This document shows, piece by piece, positions 11,830 to 24,700 of a stretch of DNA of 64,000 nucleotides. Position 1 is the first letter of the stretch; each line of letters starts with the position of its first letter. Under the pieces are notes generated by a model. The model was not told the origin of the DNA. It searched no databases and worked only from the letters and a program-made list of their open reading frames with translations. Source of the stretch: Membranipora membranacea (taxonomy: Eukaryota > Bryozoa > Gymnolaemata > Cheilostomatida > Membraniporidae); contig OU612070.1 in the NCBI GenBank assembly GCA_914767715.1, positions 141,501-205,500 on the forward strand. Direction: 5' to 3'. The translations under genes and the position numbers were made by a program.

Positions 11830-13680
11830 TGGATGATTTATCTTGCTGTTGAAGTAAGTTAGTTTCTTTTTTACATCGGCATGCAAAGCAGGCTTCTCTG
11901 GAAATGCTACATTTAGTATCACAGTTTGACTGGTATTCAAAATCATATTGTTATGCTCAGACCAGCTGCTGGCTAATGAAATAGCTTCAGAAAAACTTTC
12001 AGTGTGGATGGATTGACAATTGGCTTATAAACTCTTGTATAATCTGCATCATATTTTATACGATGAAAACCTTTTGCTTCTAATGCCCAGTTTATACATC
12101 AAATTAAGACCCAAATTAACTTCATTGTTTCAAAATGCCGCATTATTCGAGTCACCCGAATTTGCCAAAATGCTGCCTGAATTACAACCCGAATTGCTTA
12201 ATTCATGGCTTAATTCGGCTTCACAAATTTAATTCAGGTCCTAATTTGGCACTTTGAATCGGTGATAGATTAAATGACAAATCCTAGAGGATACTCATGA
12301 ACGGCCATTTTAATAAATCATGAGACCACCACAGCAACTAATTTATTTTGCATTTTTTGTTTTGCTGTTATGCATAAATGTGTGGATGCAATTTGTTTAT
12401 GTCACCTTCCTCACCTGATCTGCCATGATTTCTTTATGGGAGTGCGCATGCTCTGGAATGTAAATATCCGCTGAATAATTCGACAGTGTACATGGTCTCG
12501 TATTACCCGTCAAATTGTGGTCGAATATTCATCACTCACTGTCGAATATACGAGTGGTCACCTGACACTTGAATTAGACATTTAGTGCACCCAAATTAGA
12601 CCCGAATTAACCCTAATTCGGGTGAGTTAATTTGATGTATAAACTGAGCATTAGTCATTATTGTAGATAAGCCATATAATATTGGGCTAAGTTAGGTGCC
12701 TTGAGGTGCACCAATATCATTAGGTTGGTATTCAGAAACATGATCACAGAATTTAACACACTGATGCTTGGAGTGTAAAAAACTTTCCACAAGGGCTTTA
12801 ATATTATTCACCTTAAATCTAAGAGTATGCATCCTGGGGTGCTGCATGCTGTTGAAGGTCCTAAAGAAGTTCAAACATGCATTTTGAATGAGTTGAACAT
12901 CGGTGTTTTGATCTAAGACTTCAATCTTCTATCAGCTGTAGTAGGGCATCAGTTCTACATGGCTTCTTTTGATAAGCAAACTGGTGAGGGTTCACAACCT
13001 TCTGTAGGTGTTGTTATATTGAATAATAGGCAAATTCTAATAGCCATCATATATCACTTTGGAGTTGCCTTCTATGGCCGCCTTCAGGTTGCAATGCTCA
13101 TCATTGCACTATTGGTATACACACGGACAAGATATGCTTCTTGCCTGGTTGGAAAGTCCACTATGTTGTTGAGGTTGTGGACATCACAGATGTTTTTCGT
13201 GTCCAAGTGATTTAAATCAGTGTCATTAATGTGTTACGTAGTGTTGTCACTGTTGGCTACCTTCTTTGATTTCGAATAGTATATGCAGCCGTAAATGTAG
13301 GTTTGGTGGCTGCTTGTCTTTTTTATCCAGAGAGAGCTGACAGTTTTAGAGGTGATTCTTTTGACCACTCTGATATTAAGAGTTTTATTTGTAAAGATAG
13401 CCGTGCCACCTCCTGTTCTGTTAGATCAGTTGGACGTATGGAGATCATAATCAGAAAGTTGACGCCTCTTCTTTGACAAGCAGTGTCTGCGACTAGCAAA
13501 ACTGTGCGGTACCCGCGATCAAGAAACCCCTGTTGCTTTGTTTCGCAACAGAATACTTATGGCTTTCGGTTTCCATCACTTTTGTACACAAGCATTTGGT
13601 GATTGGTTGATGTAACAGCCCTCCTAGATTAACTGTAGAGTTTCTTACGGGTGCATTTTTAGAGTGCCTATTTGCTCTCA
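11830..13680 (-). mobile_element. Degenerate LINE with endonuclease and reverse transcriptase, interrupted by an inverted-repeat element
   Basis: Minus-strand reading in changing frames recovers a typical non-LTR ORF2. About 13480-13230 reads as endonuclease (DYDLHTSN..., RTGGGTAIFTNKTL). About 13200-13100 gives NNIVDFPTRQEA and VRVYTN. About 12880-12650 gives palm-domain sequence ending NDIGAPQGT, a stop, then LSPILYGL. The frame is then broken by the element at 12081-12654 and resumes at 12080 with a mutated IKY.AD..RVYKP and, after stops, SSWSEHNNMILNTSQTVILN. Many stops and frameshifts show an old copy. Same broad group as the fragment at 444-1383. Confidence 0.75.
12081..12654. mobile_element. 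MITE-like element with ~40-bp terminal inverted repeats, inserted in LINE
   Basis: The left end reads CTAATGCCCAGTTTATACAT and the right end is its near-perfect reverse complement (ATGTATAAACTGAGCATTAG). The match continues inward over CAAATTAA and diverged copies of ACCCGAATTA. The interior is non-coding and contains several AATTCGG/CCGAATT words in both orientations. The flanks join into one continuous reverse-transcriptase sequence, so this element inserted into the LINE. No clear target-site duplication could be read, so the superfamily is not assigned. Confidence 0.75.
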
Positions 13681-15078
13681 CTAAACCGTTAACACAACAA
13701 TTTTATATAAAATTGATTAAAATATTGATAATGTGCGATTAGTACAATTCAGGTAGTGATACATAAAACATTGAAATTGAAATGGCATTTGTCATGGTAA
13801 AAATGCGAGTCTGAGTGTATCAATATCAAGTTTTTAAATGATGCGCTGCTATGATCAAAGGTCAAAGTAAAATAATGTAAACATACCTCTTTCACCCTTT
13901 CGAGGAGAGAGTTAGTATATAATATGAATTCTAAACCATGCACAATTCATATATCAGGATTAAAACGAAATAACATGCAAAATTATAGTACCTCGATCTC
14001 TGAGGATTGGATATAGAATAAGTTCTTTGACCAACACATATTTCAATTTATGTTAAAACAGTGAAAAACAAGTGCTGAAAATCATAGGTAAATGGGGATT
14101 CATTGCTATTGCAATATGTGACAACCATTGAATTGTACTATTCTAGAGTTCAGTGGTGACAACACAAAGGTAGCGGTGAAATCATATGGTAGTTTACGAG
14201 TTCATCGTTTGTGCATCAATGTTTGGTCAAGACGGGATATGGCAGCCCCTACTTAATCAGTAGTAATATGATTCCTCCTTTGGGGTTTGGCAAAAGATTT
14301 GAATTTTTGGTAAATTTTGGGCTTTGTAAATATTGCAATTACACAACTACATGTCAATGGTACCGACTTAACACCTATCAGCGATATGGTTAGGAGAGAT
14401 GGACTTATTTATATGTGACGCAACTCATCAACTACCAACTGTTCTGTTTGCTTACCGACATTCAGAAACCGTACTTACTTGTGCCATCTACAGAGAAAAG
14501 TTACCTGAATGTAGCGTTCTAAGGTCACTGTCATGTACATGGTTAGATTTAGAGAAATTTCGGTCTTGTTGGATTTTTGTAAATCGGCGTCCTCATAAAT
14601 TTATGGCTTCATACACAGGGGTAAAGTAAAGAACCGCACATACAAATTTATCGTGTTTAATGATTGGTTATGTTGCATTAAAATCTGTGTGCTGGCAAAA
14701 AAATATTACTGTATATTACAATGTAATATAGTACACACAGCTAGCCGTCTAGGTGGGCTGATTAATATAAATACAAAAAAAAAACAACACAGAATCTGAA
14801 CATGACCTGACTTAGTAAATAATCTACTACAGAGTAACTCGCTAGTTTTAATGATGAAAAGTATCATGTGTTATAATTATAGAGCTGCTTAATAAGCTTT
14901 AATTCATATTCATTGAAGTCATCAATGCAAGCAGCAACAAAATTTTAGAAAACCGAAGTTAGGAAAGCGCATTCTATACATCAGCTTTACAGAGTAGTAC
15001 TGTAAATTTGTATAGGTAATAAGTATTGCCTGCGGGTTGCAGGGATATATCCTAAGAGTGTTTGTACTCGGGAAGTCA
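13681..15078. other. 3' flank of BIRC6
   Basis: Contains the probable BIRC6 3' UTR on the minus strand. Candidate AUUAAA signals (TTTAAT on the plus strand) lie at 14898-14903 and 14847-14852. Beyond them nothing is recognised. Confidence 0.4.
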
Positions 15079-15744
15079 TCACAAGAACATTCCGCCGCCG
15101 CCGGTATTAGGATCATCATCAGGAGGATACGGAGCAGAGTCTACCTCTCCTTCATGATCATATAAAGGTGAGTCATCGGCACCTTCCTCTATATCCATCA
15201 TCTCAGAGGAATTAGAAGAGAGACCATCCATCATCCCGTCATCTCCGTCAATCTACACACCAAATAAGGATATGAGTACACCATCCTTCACGCAAAAACG
15301 TAACCGGTAGTTAGTACAATACCAGCACTAGAACAATAACAATACTTGTACCTACAGATGAAGATGATACATATTTAAGTGAAAATAATAGCGCTAATAA
15401 GTTCTACTGTCACTGGTTCACTACTTCAATAAAATTTGCTAATTATTTTCACTTACATGTGGGGTATGATTAGATATAGTTGGCGGAGGGAAGCCAACTA
15501 AATCATCTACAAAGGGATATTCATCTACAGAAGTAGTGCTTGTACTGGTTGGCTCCACTAGAGTAGAAGATACTAGCTCAGTCTCAGGCTGTACAGCTGT
15601 CACAGTGGATATCGGCGCAGCACTACTTCTACTCAGAGCAGTCACAGGGGTGGAGGCAGAGGAGGGGGCCACATCCATAGTGGTCGGCTCTGTATCTTCA
15701 TCAATACCCTCCGGCCTCTTCATTCTCTGAAACTCTGCTAAGAG
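15079..15744 (-). CDS. BIRC6: BIRC6 exons 74-75: acidic C-terminal tail
   Basis: Exons 15457-15744 and 15079-15252 encode about the last 153 residues. Exon 74 begins [13 protein letters not shown] and becomes a Ser/Thr/Val/Pro-rich, probably disordered stretch. Exon 75 is acidic ([21 protein letters not shown]) and ends in GGGGMFL before TGA at 15079-15081. Vertebrate BIRC6 also ends with an acidic, low-complexity tail, but this one is longer and different in detail. Confidence 0.85.
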
Positions 15745-18700
15745 CTGTAAAATAAATCACCAGTTAAGTGTTATTTGGCTTATCAACAAAAAAAAACAGC
15801 TCAGCCTTTAAATAGAAGCCATGATCTGCTGCGAGGTAGATTAAATATCTCAGCAGTCTACCAGTCAACCACATGTCCACGTTATCTCTGCTGATGATTT
15901 TCTGTGCTGATTTACCGAGAATAGCGAGGAGTTTACTTACCTGTTGATAGTGTTTTCTCAGTAGCATAGTATTATGTGCGATAGTATGTTCTGTTTTACT
16001 TTTGTTGGCTGCAGCTGATTTAGTAGCGGCCAAGTTAGACGACTCGGGAATCGACTGGTCCGCTAACCACAGCTCTATTTGATCTTTAATCTCATTTCTC
16101 TTCATCCAGAAATGCTTCTGTATTATCTGTTATAAGAGAAACAAACAATAATATATACAAGTGTCGACTCTCCTCAAATGAAAGTCATGATGGTATCAAC
16201 TATTTTAAATTTTATGAAAGCAAACAAGAAACTTAATGTAGAACCACCTTGCTTCTCTGCATGGTTTCTCACTCATAACTGCTGGGCTAATTGGTCAATG
16301 ACCTTCTTACTTTCACATTATATCCATCAATATCTCAAATTACATATCATTAAGTTTTGAGGTTGGATGCTGATGAAAGTCTCGACTGTTGTGATAATAG
16401 CTTTCATGGTAGCGATAAAGAGAGCTTAAGAAATTAATCTTGAGCTATTCTACAAACTGAATTTCCATGTACACCATCCATCTGTGTAGCACTATAGTAG
16501 TATGTGTGTGTGAGTGGGTATAGTTAAGTAGAGAGTGTCTCACCTCTCTGAAGCAGGCAGGAGGATTTTTAATCATCTCTAACATGGCATATTTGACAGT
16601 AGCCTGTCTGATGTTACTGTCATATTCTCTACAGTTAGCAGTACCAGCTGGTGTTCCTCGGGATCTCTCGTACCCAGGCTCGTTGAAGTATGGTTCACAT
16701 ACTAATATCAAACTCTGTATGGATACTAACACCTAAAACACAGAGAGAGTATGATATATAGTCCATATTAATTACTATGATTGTAGCAGTATAAGTAGTG
16801 ACCCTTGGGTTCTGTAATATCACATCAGTATGAGGGATTTCAGGCTGTTACTATTCAGGGTGGGAGATCATTAATTACCTGTAAGAAGCTAGAAGTCTGA
16901 GCATTCCATTTCTCTTCTGGTCTACCGTGCCATGTATTCAGCACAGAGAGACATACTTTACCATCATTGTATAGATTAGGATTAAAGCGCACCTGAAATA
17001 ATAACGAGAAATATACAGTCAGCCAATCAAATGTGCTATTATATCCACAGTGTATCATCATGTTAATAGTATTGACATCTATCTGTTTCTTGTGATATGC
17101 ATCGTTTGTAGAGAATGATTCATCTCAGGTCGTCAAAAGAGCACTTAAATCACTCTGTCTGTATAGAAGTTCAGAGTAGGTGGATGTATGACTCACTTTG
17201 TGATTTCCTGTAGTTTGTAGATTGATTAGAGGAGGTGATGTCGGATAGTCTGCAGGGAAGAAGACATCAAACTCGAAGCAGCCGTTCATGTATGGAGTAT
17301 CAGCGGGTCCAGTAATAAGGACCTTCATCACATCCATTCTCTCCTCATCACATCGTACATAGACAGAGCTGGAGGCTGAGAGAGGTAGAGATGTAGATAG
17401 AGTGACAGCTTCCTGAGCTAACCGACGTGTACGGGCGTTATTACCTGACGCTGTGTTAGCCTGTCGGATAGACATCTCATAGTGATGGTGACATATCAGC
17501 TTAACAGCTGCTGTCGACATATCAACAAATCTGTAGGTGTCTGTAAAACAAGTGTATACAACATATACCCATATCACAGATAAAACATCATACAACATAG
17601 ATTACTATCAAGTGTACTCCGCTGTACTATTCTCAACGAGCACCATAAGTAACTTGACATTACAACAAGAAGTTTAGGTGTTTAACTTCTCAGTGTTTAA
17701 GATTGTTTTTTAGACCTACATACCAAACTGTAAGTGTTTGAGTAACTCTTCATAGCTCAGTCTTGGTTTAGCGATGTGTTTTCCAAGCTGTCCCTGATTA
17801 CGTTTAGGAGATGTAGCTGACTCTGTTCTATGTTTCTGTATTGCAGCTGTCAGCATATTATGTGTGTTAGTTAGTACTACAGCCAGCTGATTCAGTGAGT
17901 TGGCCTGATCTTCCTCCTCTGTTGATGCTTTATCTCCAGCCGGTGCTGGTGTAGATCCAACACCTCCAGGTGCTCGTAAAGTCGCCGGGTTGCTAGAGCT
18001 GGCAGCGGGGGTACGAGTTGTTGAACCTGCACCAGTTGCTGGTTTGGACGTGGCTGGCCTAGAAATGTGTAAGTGTAATCGCATGTTTACAATCCCATAA
18101 AACATATTTATTTTACATGGGTGCAGGGTATAGTCCTAGTTTAAATAAGATGAGAGCTGTATGACACTTGACTTGTTACGTTATATAACAGATAAATATA
18201 TGTACCTAAGTCTGCTCTTATATGTGGCCACACATCGCTCCATATTGGCTGTCAATGTCTGAAGGGTAGAAGTGTCAGATTCTTTGACAGGTTCCACTAA
18301 TAACGACACTAGGTGAGAAGATGATGAAAGTGCTCTCAGCATTCTATATACAGACTGATAGAGAGGAACATGTCGAGATATATCCAGAACTGTCAAACAG
18401 AAAGCAGATCACAATAAATTACAGTATTGTGGTGTTAGAAATTAAAACCTCTGGTTAATTCACTAATCTATGAAAGAACACACTGCATATCGAGGCATTA
18501 AACGTTTAGAATCCTTATCATCTCATCCAGACAAACAAGTATTTGTAATATCCACATCAAAAGGCATCGAAGACATAATCTATTCGTACATCAGAGCGCT
18601 CAGCGTAGAAAGTTCTTACGTCTACAAGTAATATTATAGATCAGACTTACCACTGTTTATTGTAATATTATGCATAAATATTAATGAATCTTACCAGAAT

Positions 18701-21700
18701 CATTTCTGAGATAGGAAGCTATGGCTGGTAGTAGACATGATTCACTTAGTCTGTCACATAGGGCATCAGGTAAAACATCTACATGGCTTGTATTAGTATC
18801 AGATAGAATAAGCTGTCTATCCTCTGGGTCTATCATGGATGATATTATATCTAACATACAGGTCACATGTTCCTCTTCACCTTGCTGCTTCAGTAACGAC
18901 TATAAATCATAATTTTTATATAACTATGATATCATGCTTCTTGTATATATATAATATATATCCCGAAAGACTCACACAAGTACTCAATCTACCCTATAGG
19001 AGTTTAATTTAGCTAGAGTTTAATTTCGCTATCTGGACCTGGTACTAAATTTCTAAATTTTCTAAAATTAAAATAAAATGTACAAGCTGGGATTCGAACC
19101 CAGGGCATATATCTCCATCTGATTGCAAGGCAGACACTTAGACCACTACACCACGCTAGATTGCATGCTTGGGTTAAGTGTATTCCTGTATAATTGTACA
19201 TTGTTTATGAAACTATGGTGAGTGAGTTTAATATTTAAGATACACTAAATTTCGCAACCTAGGCAACAACGCGAAAAGCGAATCCTAAATGCCGCGAAAG
19301 CTAAACTCCTATAGGGTATACTATACCAATAATATCATATCATACTATACACATATATGTATAGCATATACTATATCAATACTGTTCAGACCCTTCGATA
19401 TACTTAATTGCGCCAATTTTGTATGCATACAGTGATGTCTCTCTCACCTGCTCTAAATCCCACTGAGTAGTAGTACTACCCGTACCGAATCCTGTACCTT
19501 TAGCCCAGTACTGCTGTCCTGTTTGTTCTTCTCTTCTCGACGCCACTGGAGTCGGTCCGGATTTCTTACCTCCGTTACTCTGACCAGCACTGCCCATCAC
19601 TTGATTAGCCATCTATAAGTAAATACACTAACACTGCAATGACACTGTAATAACACTGCAATAACACTGCAATAACAGTGCAATAACACTGCCATAACAG
19701 TGCAATAACACTGCCATAACACTGCCATAACACTGCAATAACATTGCAATAACACTGCCATAACACTGCCATAACACTGCAATAACACTGTAATAACACT
19801 GCAATAACACTGCCATAACAGTGCAATACCACTGTAATAACACTGCCATAACACTGCAATAACACTGCCATAACACTGTCATAACACTGCAATAACACTG
19901 CAATAACAGTACAATAACACTGCAATAACACTGTAATAACACTGTAATCGTGCGGAACCAGATCTTTTATCGTACTATAATTACTCAGTTCTCACACAAA
20001 CTTTTAGTGCAGACTGGTCAAATAGTTGGCTATAAATATACTTAGTTTCAAATTTTTTCTGTAAGAGGGCAGGAACTGAGGGTATGTCAGACATTAGCTA
20101 TTTTATCTATCAGTAGATGAGTGAGGGATAACTTACCAGAGTAGCAGCGTTAGTAAGCTCCTCATGCTCTGCTGATTTAGTTGCCCTTCTTGGTTTATGA
20201 TGACTCAGTGCTGACAGACAAGCTAACACTAGATGTAGAGCTCCTATCTGCATACTGGTACGACGTAACGTTATACCATCATCAGTGGTCAGGGGGGACG
20301 ACTGATATAATAACTGTTATATAAAAACGGATAAGTATATAGTTAGGATAAAGTGAGGATACAGTAAGGATACAGTGAGGTCACAAAACGAAGCCATTCG
20401 TGTTACCCTGATCTCATCACAAAGCAAACGGGTATAATAAGTATAAGGATGATAATACACATATCTGTTTGTTGTGTAGGCAGCTCACCTTAAGATTAGT
20501 GAATGGTAGGGTAGGTAGGCTGCTGGCTACAGGGCTAGCTAACACTGCAAGGCCCTCACCATCGTCCCGTGCTCCCAACACTAGCCTCAGTAAACATTTG
20601 GCTTTGGTTCTCTGTTTGATTAACATTTCAGCATATCCAGGCAGCCTGAGGAACAGGCCGAAGGCTATGAGAGAATGAGGGGGGATGGATGTAGGTCCCG
20701 TAGCAGTCTTTTTAGTATTATCCTTCTTACCTCCGGCTCCACCAGCTACAGTCTCATACTATAATAAATATAAGAGTCAAGTTAATAAAAGAGAACAGAC
20801 TATGAATCAGTTGGACAGTGGTAAGAGAGTAAGATACACTGGAAGCTGATCATAATATACCAGCAGAGTGACATGATAAGAAGGGCAGTGTGATATCAAC
20901 ATGCCTACCATTATATGGTGTAATAATACTAAGGCCGGATATGAACCATCCACAACATGAAGAACGGTGGTTTAGAGAGGTCAAGAGGTTAAGATGTCAT
21001 ATTAAGAACTACTGTGAACTCCAAAGACTAGGAAGTTGAGGTGGCAGAACGCGGCGATGTGAACTCTTACCTGTATATCACCCAGAGATATTCCCTTAAC
21101 TTGGGTAACAAACTCATAATCCTGATCTGATAGTTCAGCAGCAATAGAATTCTCATTACCAACTCCACCGGAGCTTGTCCCTGTGGAGGGTTTAGTGACA
21201 GACTGCTGCTGTGTTATCTCAGGATAGAGAAGAGGTAGATGTTCGGCTAGCAGCGCCAGACCTCCTTGTGCTACAGACATAAGATATCAAAAGTTGATTT
21301 GTGGATATGAAATCATATACTGTACTATGATAAGCATTTGTACCATAATAACAAGATGTTGAGTGTCTGATAAGTGATACCCTAGCCTAGCTGATGAACA
21401 AAGCAATGAACCAACAGAACAATGGCATTTCAAGTGATATCTGAATACCAGGATTTACAGTGAAAAAAGAGTTATGGAAAATTCATGTGATTTGTCATTA
21501 TACGCTGTCTAGTTTCCGTAATGCTCAAAATTGGGTTTACAGTTAGAATGAAATTCAATATTGATAACAAATAATTCTTAGTTATATAATTCTTAGTTAT
21601 ATAATTCATAGTTATATAATTCTTAGTTATATAATTCTTAGTTATATATATATATATAGATGATCGGAGTTTGAGTTTTGGAGGAGAGTGGTTGATATTT

Positions 21701-24700
21701 ATTCAGGTAAACATTCCTTAACAACTCAATGACTAACGGGCAAGGCTGTAGAAGCGATATCTTATTTAGACAGAAGTGATTGCTATGAGGAGGGGTGTTT
21801 GAGTACTTACCAGTGAAAACTTTGAGAGTTGAGTGGACGGATGAATCAAGCTTTAATGTGTTAGTTGAAGGTTCTTTACCAGAGTATATCTGTAGACTGA
21901 TGTGTTCAGATCCCATACTCATACCTTTCTCTAACATAGAGCCGATTAGCTCAGCTACTGTAGTCTTCTCATCCAATACTCGATCTGTTTAGGCATAAAT
22001 TTGGGTGTGTCGTCACAAACAGAATCATAACATGAAACCCAAACAGCATGTAAACAAGTATAGACTGTATGGAAATGGAAAAGTATAGGATGTCTTTAAA
22101 GCTCGATCAGTTGGTTTTACATCTATGTACTACACAGAATACTAGATAACTATGAACCTGTGTATACCTTTTATCATTGGATGTAGGAACTGCATTTTTC
22201 TTGTAGAACCTCTGATTTTACTTTGATCTGTCTGAGTTGAGGATGTTTTAGATTTTTTATTGTCTCGTTTGACTTTAGCACTCTCTCCAGAGGACAGAGC
22301 AGAGTATATGAGATCGTCTATAAAAGGGTCCACTGGAGCAAAAAATACATAAACACAGATACAAATACATAAGTTAATAATAAGCATAAATATACCACAC
22401 TAAATGCACTTGTAAGTGTATTCCCATATTTCATATGACATCAGTTTTTCATCTCTAGGTAAGACAAAGTTTCTACTGTGGACAAACTCAATGTCAAGGT
22501 CATACTAGTATTACATGATAATCGTACAGGTGTATGTATTACATGATGTAGCGTAAATGTTTAACATACCATAATCCCCATATTCAGACATGGTACCTCC
22601 GCTGGTACCTCCCGGGTATATAAGACCCAGCTCAGCCATCTGCTCCATATACTCTGTCTGTTTACTCTGCTGTAGTAATGATTGCTTTGTCTGCTTACTC
22701 ATCAAGGATTTACTCGATGACTTGTCTGCCAATCAAGTAGATGATAACTTATTAACATAAAACACAAAATATCATGTCACATGAATATCATGTGAATGTG
22801 GTCAAGCAGAGCTGTATCTATCAAGAGCTCACCTATCCAATCAACAGCTTTGATTACAAACATGTTTCCTGGTCCGTATCATACGATTCAAACGGTGAAC
22901 TAAATAATCCTGATAATAGCTGGTACCCTAAAGTATAGTTATACACTATATCAGGACCTCAACAGACATTGAGCACACATTGTACACGGATTTCAAAGCA
23001 AATAAGTTAAAATTTATCTTCCTGAATTATTTGACAAAATCTCACCATACAATATCACACAGTAGTAGGTCTTACCTTGTCTGGAGATGAGTTTAGCCAG
23101 TCTCTCCATACTATCATATATAGATACATGTATAGTGCGGGTGGAGTGACCGACGCCCACCCCCAGGTGACGGGGGCCCACGGTAGTGTTGTTGTTAGAG
23201 AAGGAATAATTAAGACCGTGTGATGTCACTGTCACATACACTTTCTCATCTTCTAGTAATGTTTGTAGAATAAGATTCTTCATAAAACTGGACAGTGAAG
23301 ATCCGGCCACTAAAACATAAAATGTACAATCACATAGCTTAACCTTCGATTCCTACTATCACCTGACCCACCAAGTATCTATCTACCAAGCTGGCTGAAT
23401 AGCGATTCAAGCATCAGTTTATGGCTAAAAAGTGAACGCTGCATACAACTGCTGCTGGTCCCAAACCAGAACTGATGATAATAAATAAATACAGGTTTTA
23501 TTGCTATTCAGTGCCCCTTACAGGGCCAATGAGAATATGCTTACATTAATTAATTAATAATACATACCTGAGTTAGGCATAGAAGCGATAACTCTGAGTA
23601 GATTACATATAACTTCAGAGAAGGCCAGCTGGTTAACTGTGTGATTAAGAGTGACAGTCTTGAAGAACGCTACTACTGATGACTCAATACTCTGATCAAA
23701 ATCATTCCTTGTAGAGTATGTGTGTACTATAAAATAAAATATTCATATAAATCAGCATACTTCAGTATGTGTAGAGACGTAGCGTAGAGACGTAGCGTAG
23801 AGACGTAGCGTAGAGACGTAGCGTAGAGACGTAGCGTAGAGACGTAGCGTAGAGACGTAACGTAGAGACGTAACGTAGAGACGTAACGTAGAGACGTAAC
23901 GTAGAGACGTAACGTAGAGACGTAACGTAGAGACGTAACGTAGAGACGTAACGTAGAGACGTAACGTAGAGACGTAACGTAGAGACGTAACGTAGAGACG
24001 TAACGTAGAGACGTAAAATAGCATAACACGTACATTTAGCTCAGAGATAGAGATGATGTTGTGTTTTGTTTGTCATAGATAGGGGAAAACCGTTCACCAA
24101 CTTACATTTGATATTAATGTTATTGACTGCGTCTAGAGTATAGTTATATATGAGGACAGTATAACAGACTTACCATTAGTAGAGAAGAGCTCTAGAAGCG
24201 GAGCCCAGAATACATAACCTTCCTGTGAGGCCATCCAGTCCTTTAGTTTAGTATGAGACGAGGCACATTGTCTGAAGAATGTTAGGATTACTGGTAATGT
24301 CTGCCAGTTAATCACTACACTGTTAGCACTGCTACCTGCTCCCCCTATATAAATATTCAATAATATCAGCAAATCTGTCTCATCACATCACGAAACAATA
24401 GATATAAAAGGATATATACATCTGTAAGAAGTCAAGTGATCAGTGGTATTATATTTGATGGTATATCATGAACTCAGACCGCAGTAACAGTGTGAGAAAA
24501 AACATACCTTGTGTGCTCTGCTGGGATGGAGTTGAAGATTGTTGTGAGTTTTCACCACCGCGATTCTGTAACTGTTTATGACAGAACTCAGCAATAGCTT
24601 GACTCAGTACTCTGAGTATGGGCGACTCGATGAGGCACTGGGCACATTGTGTCGGCTGAGAGGCCTGGGCGAGTAGGCTCAGGTGCTTATCTTCCATCAG

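Noticed and set aside
19085-19160. Functional tRNA gene (Ala, Ser or Leu-like)
   Set aside because: A and B boxes are present but the acceptor and anticodon stems do not pair; treated as tRNA-derived.
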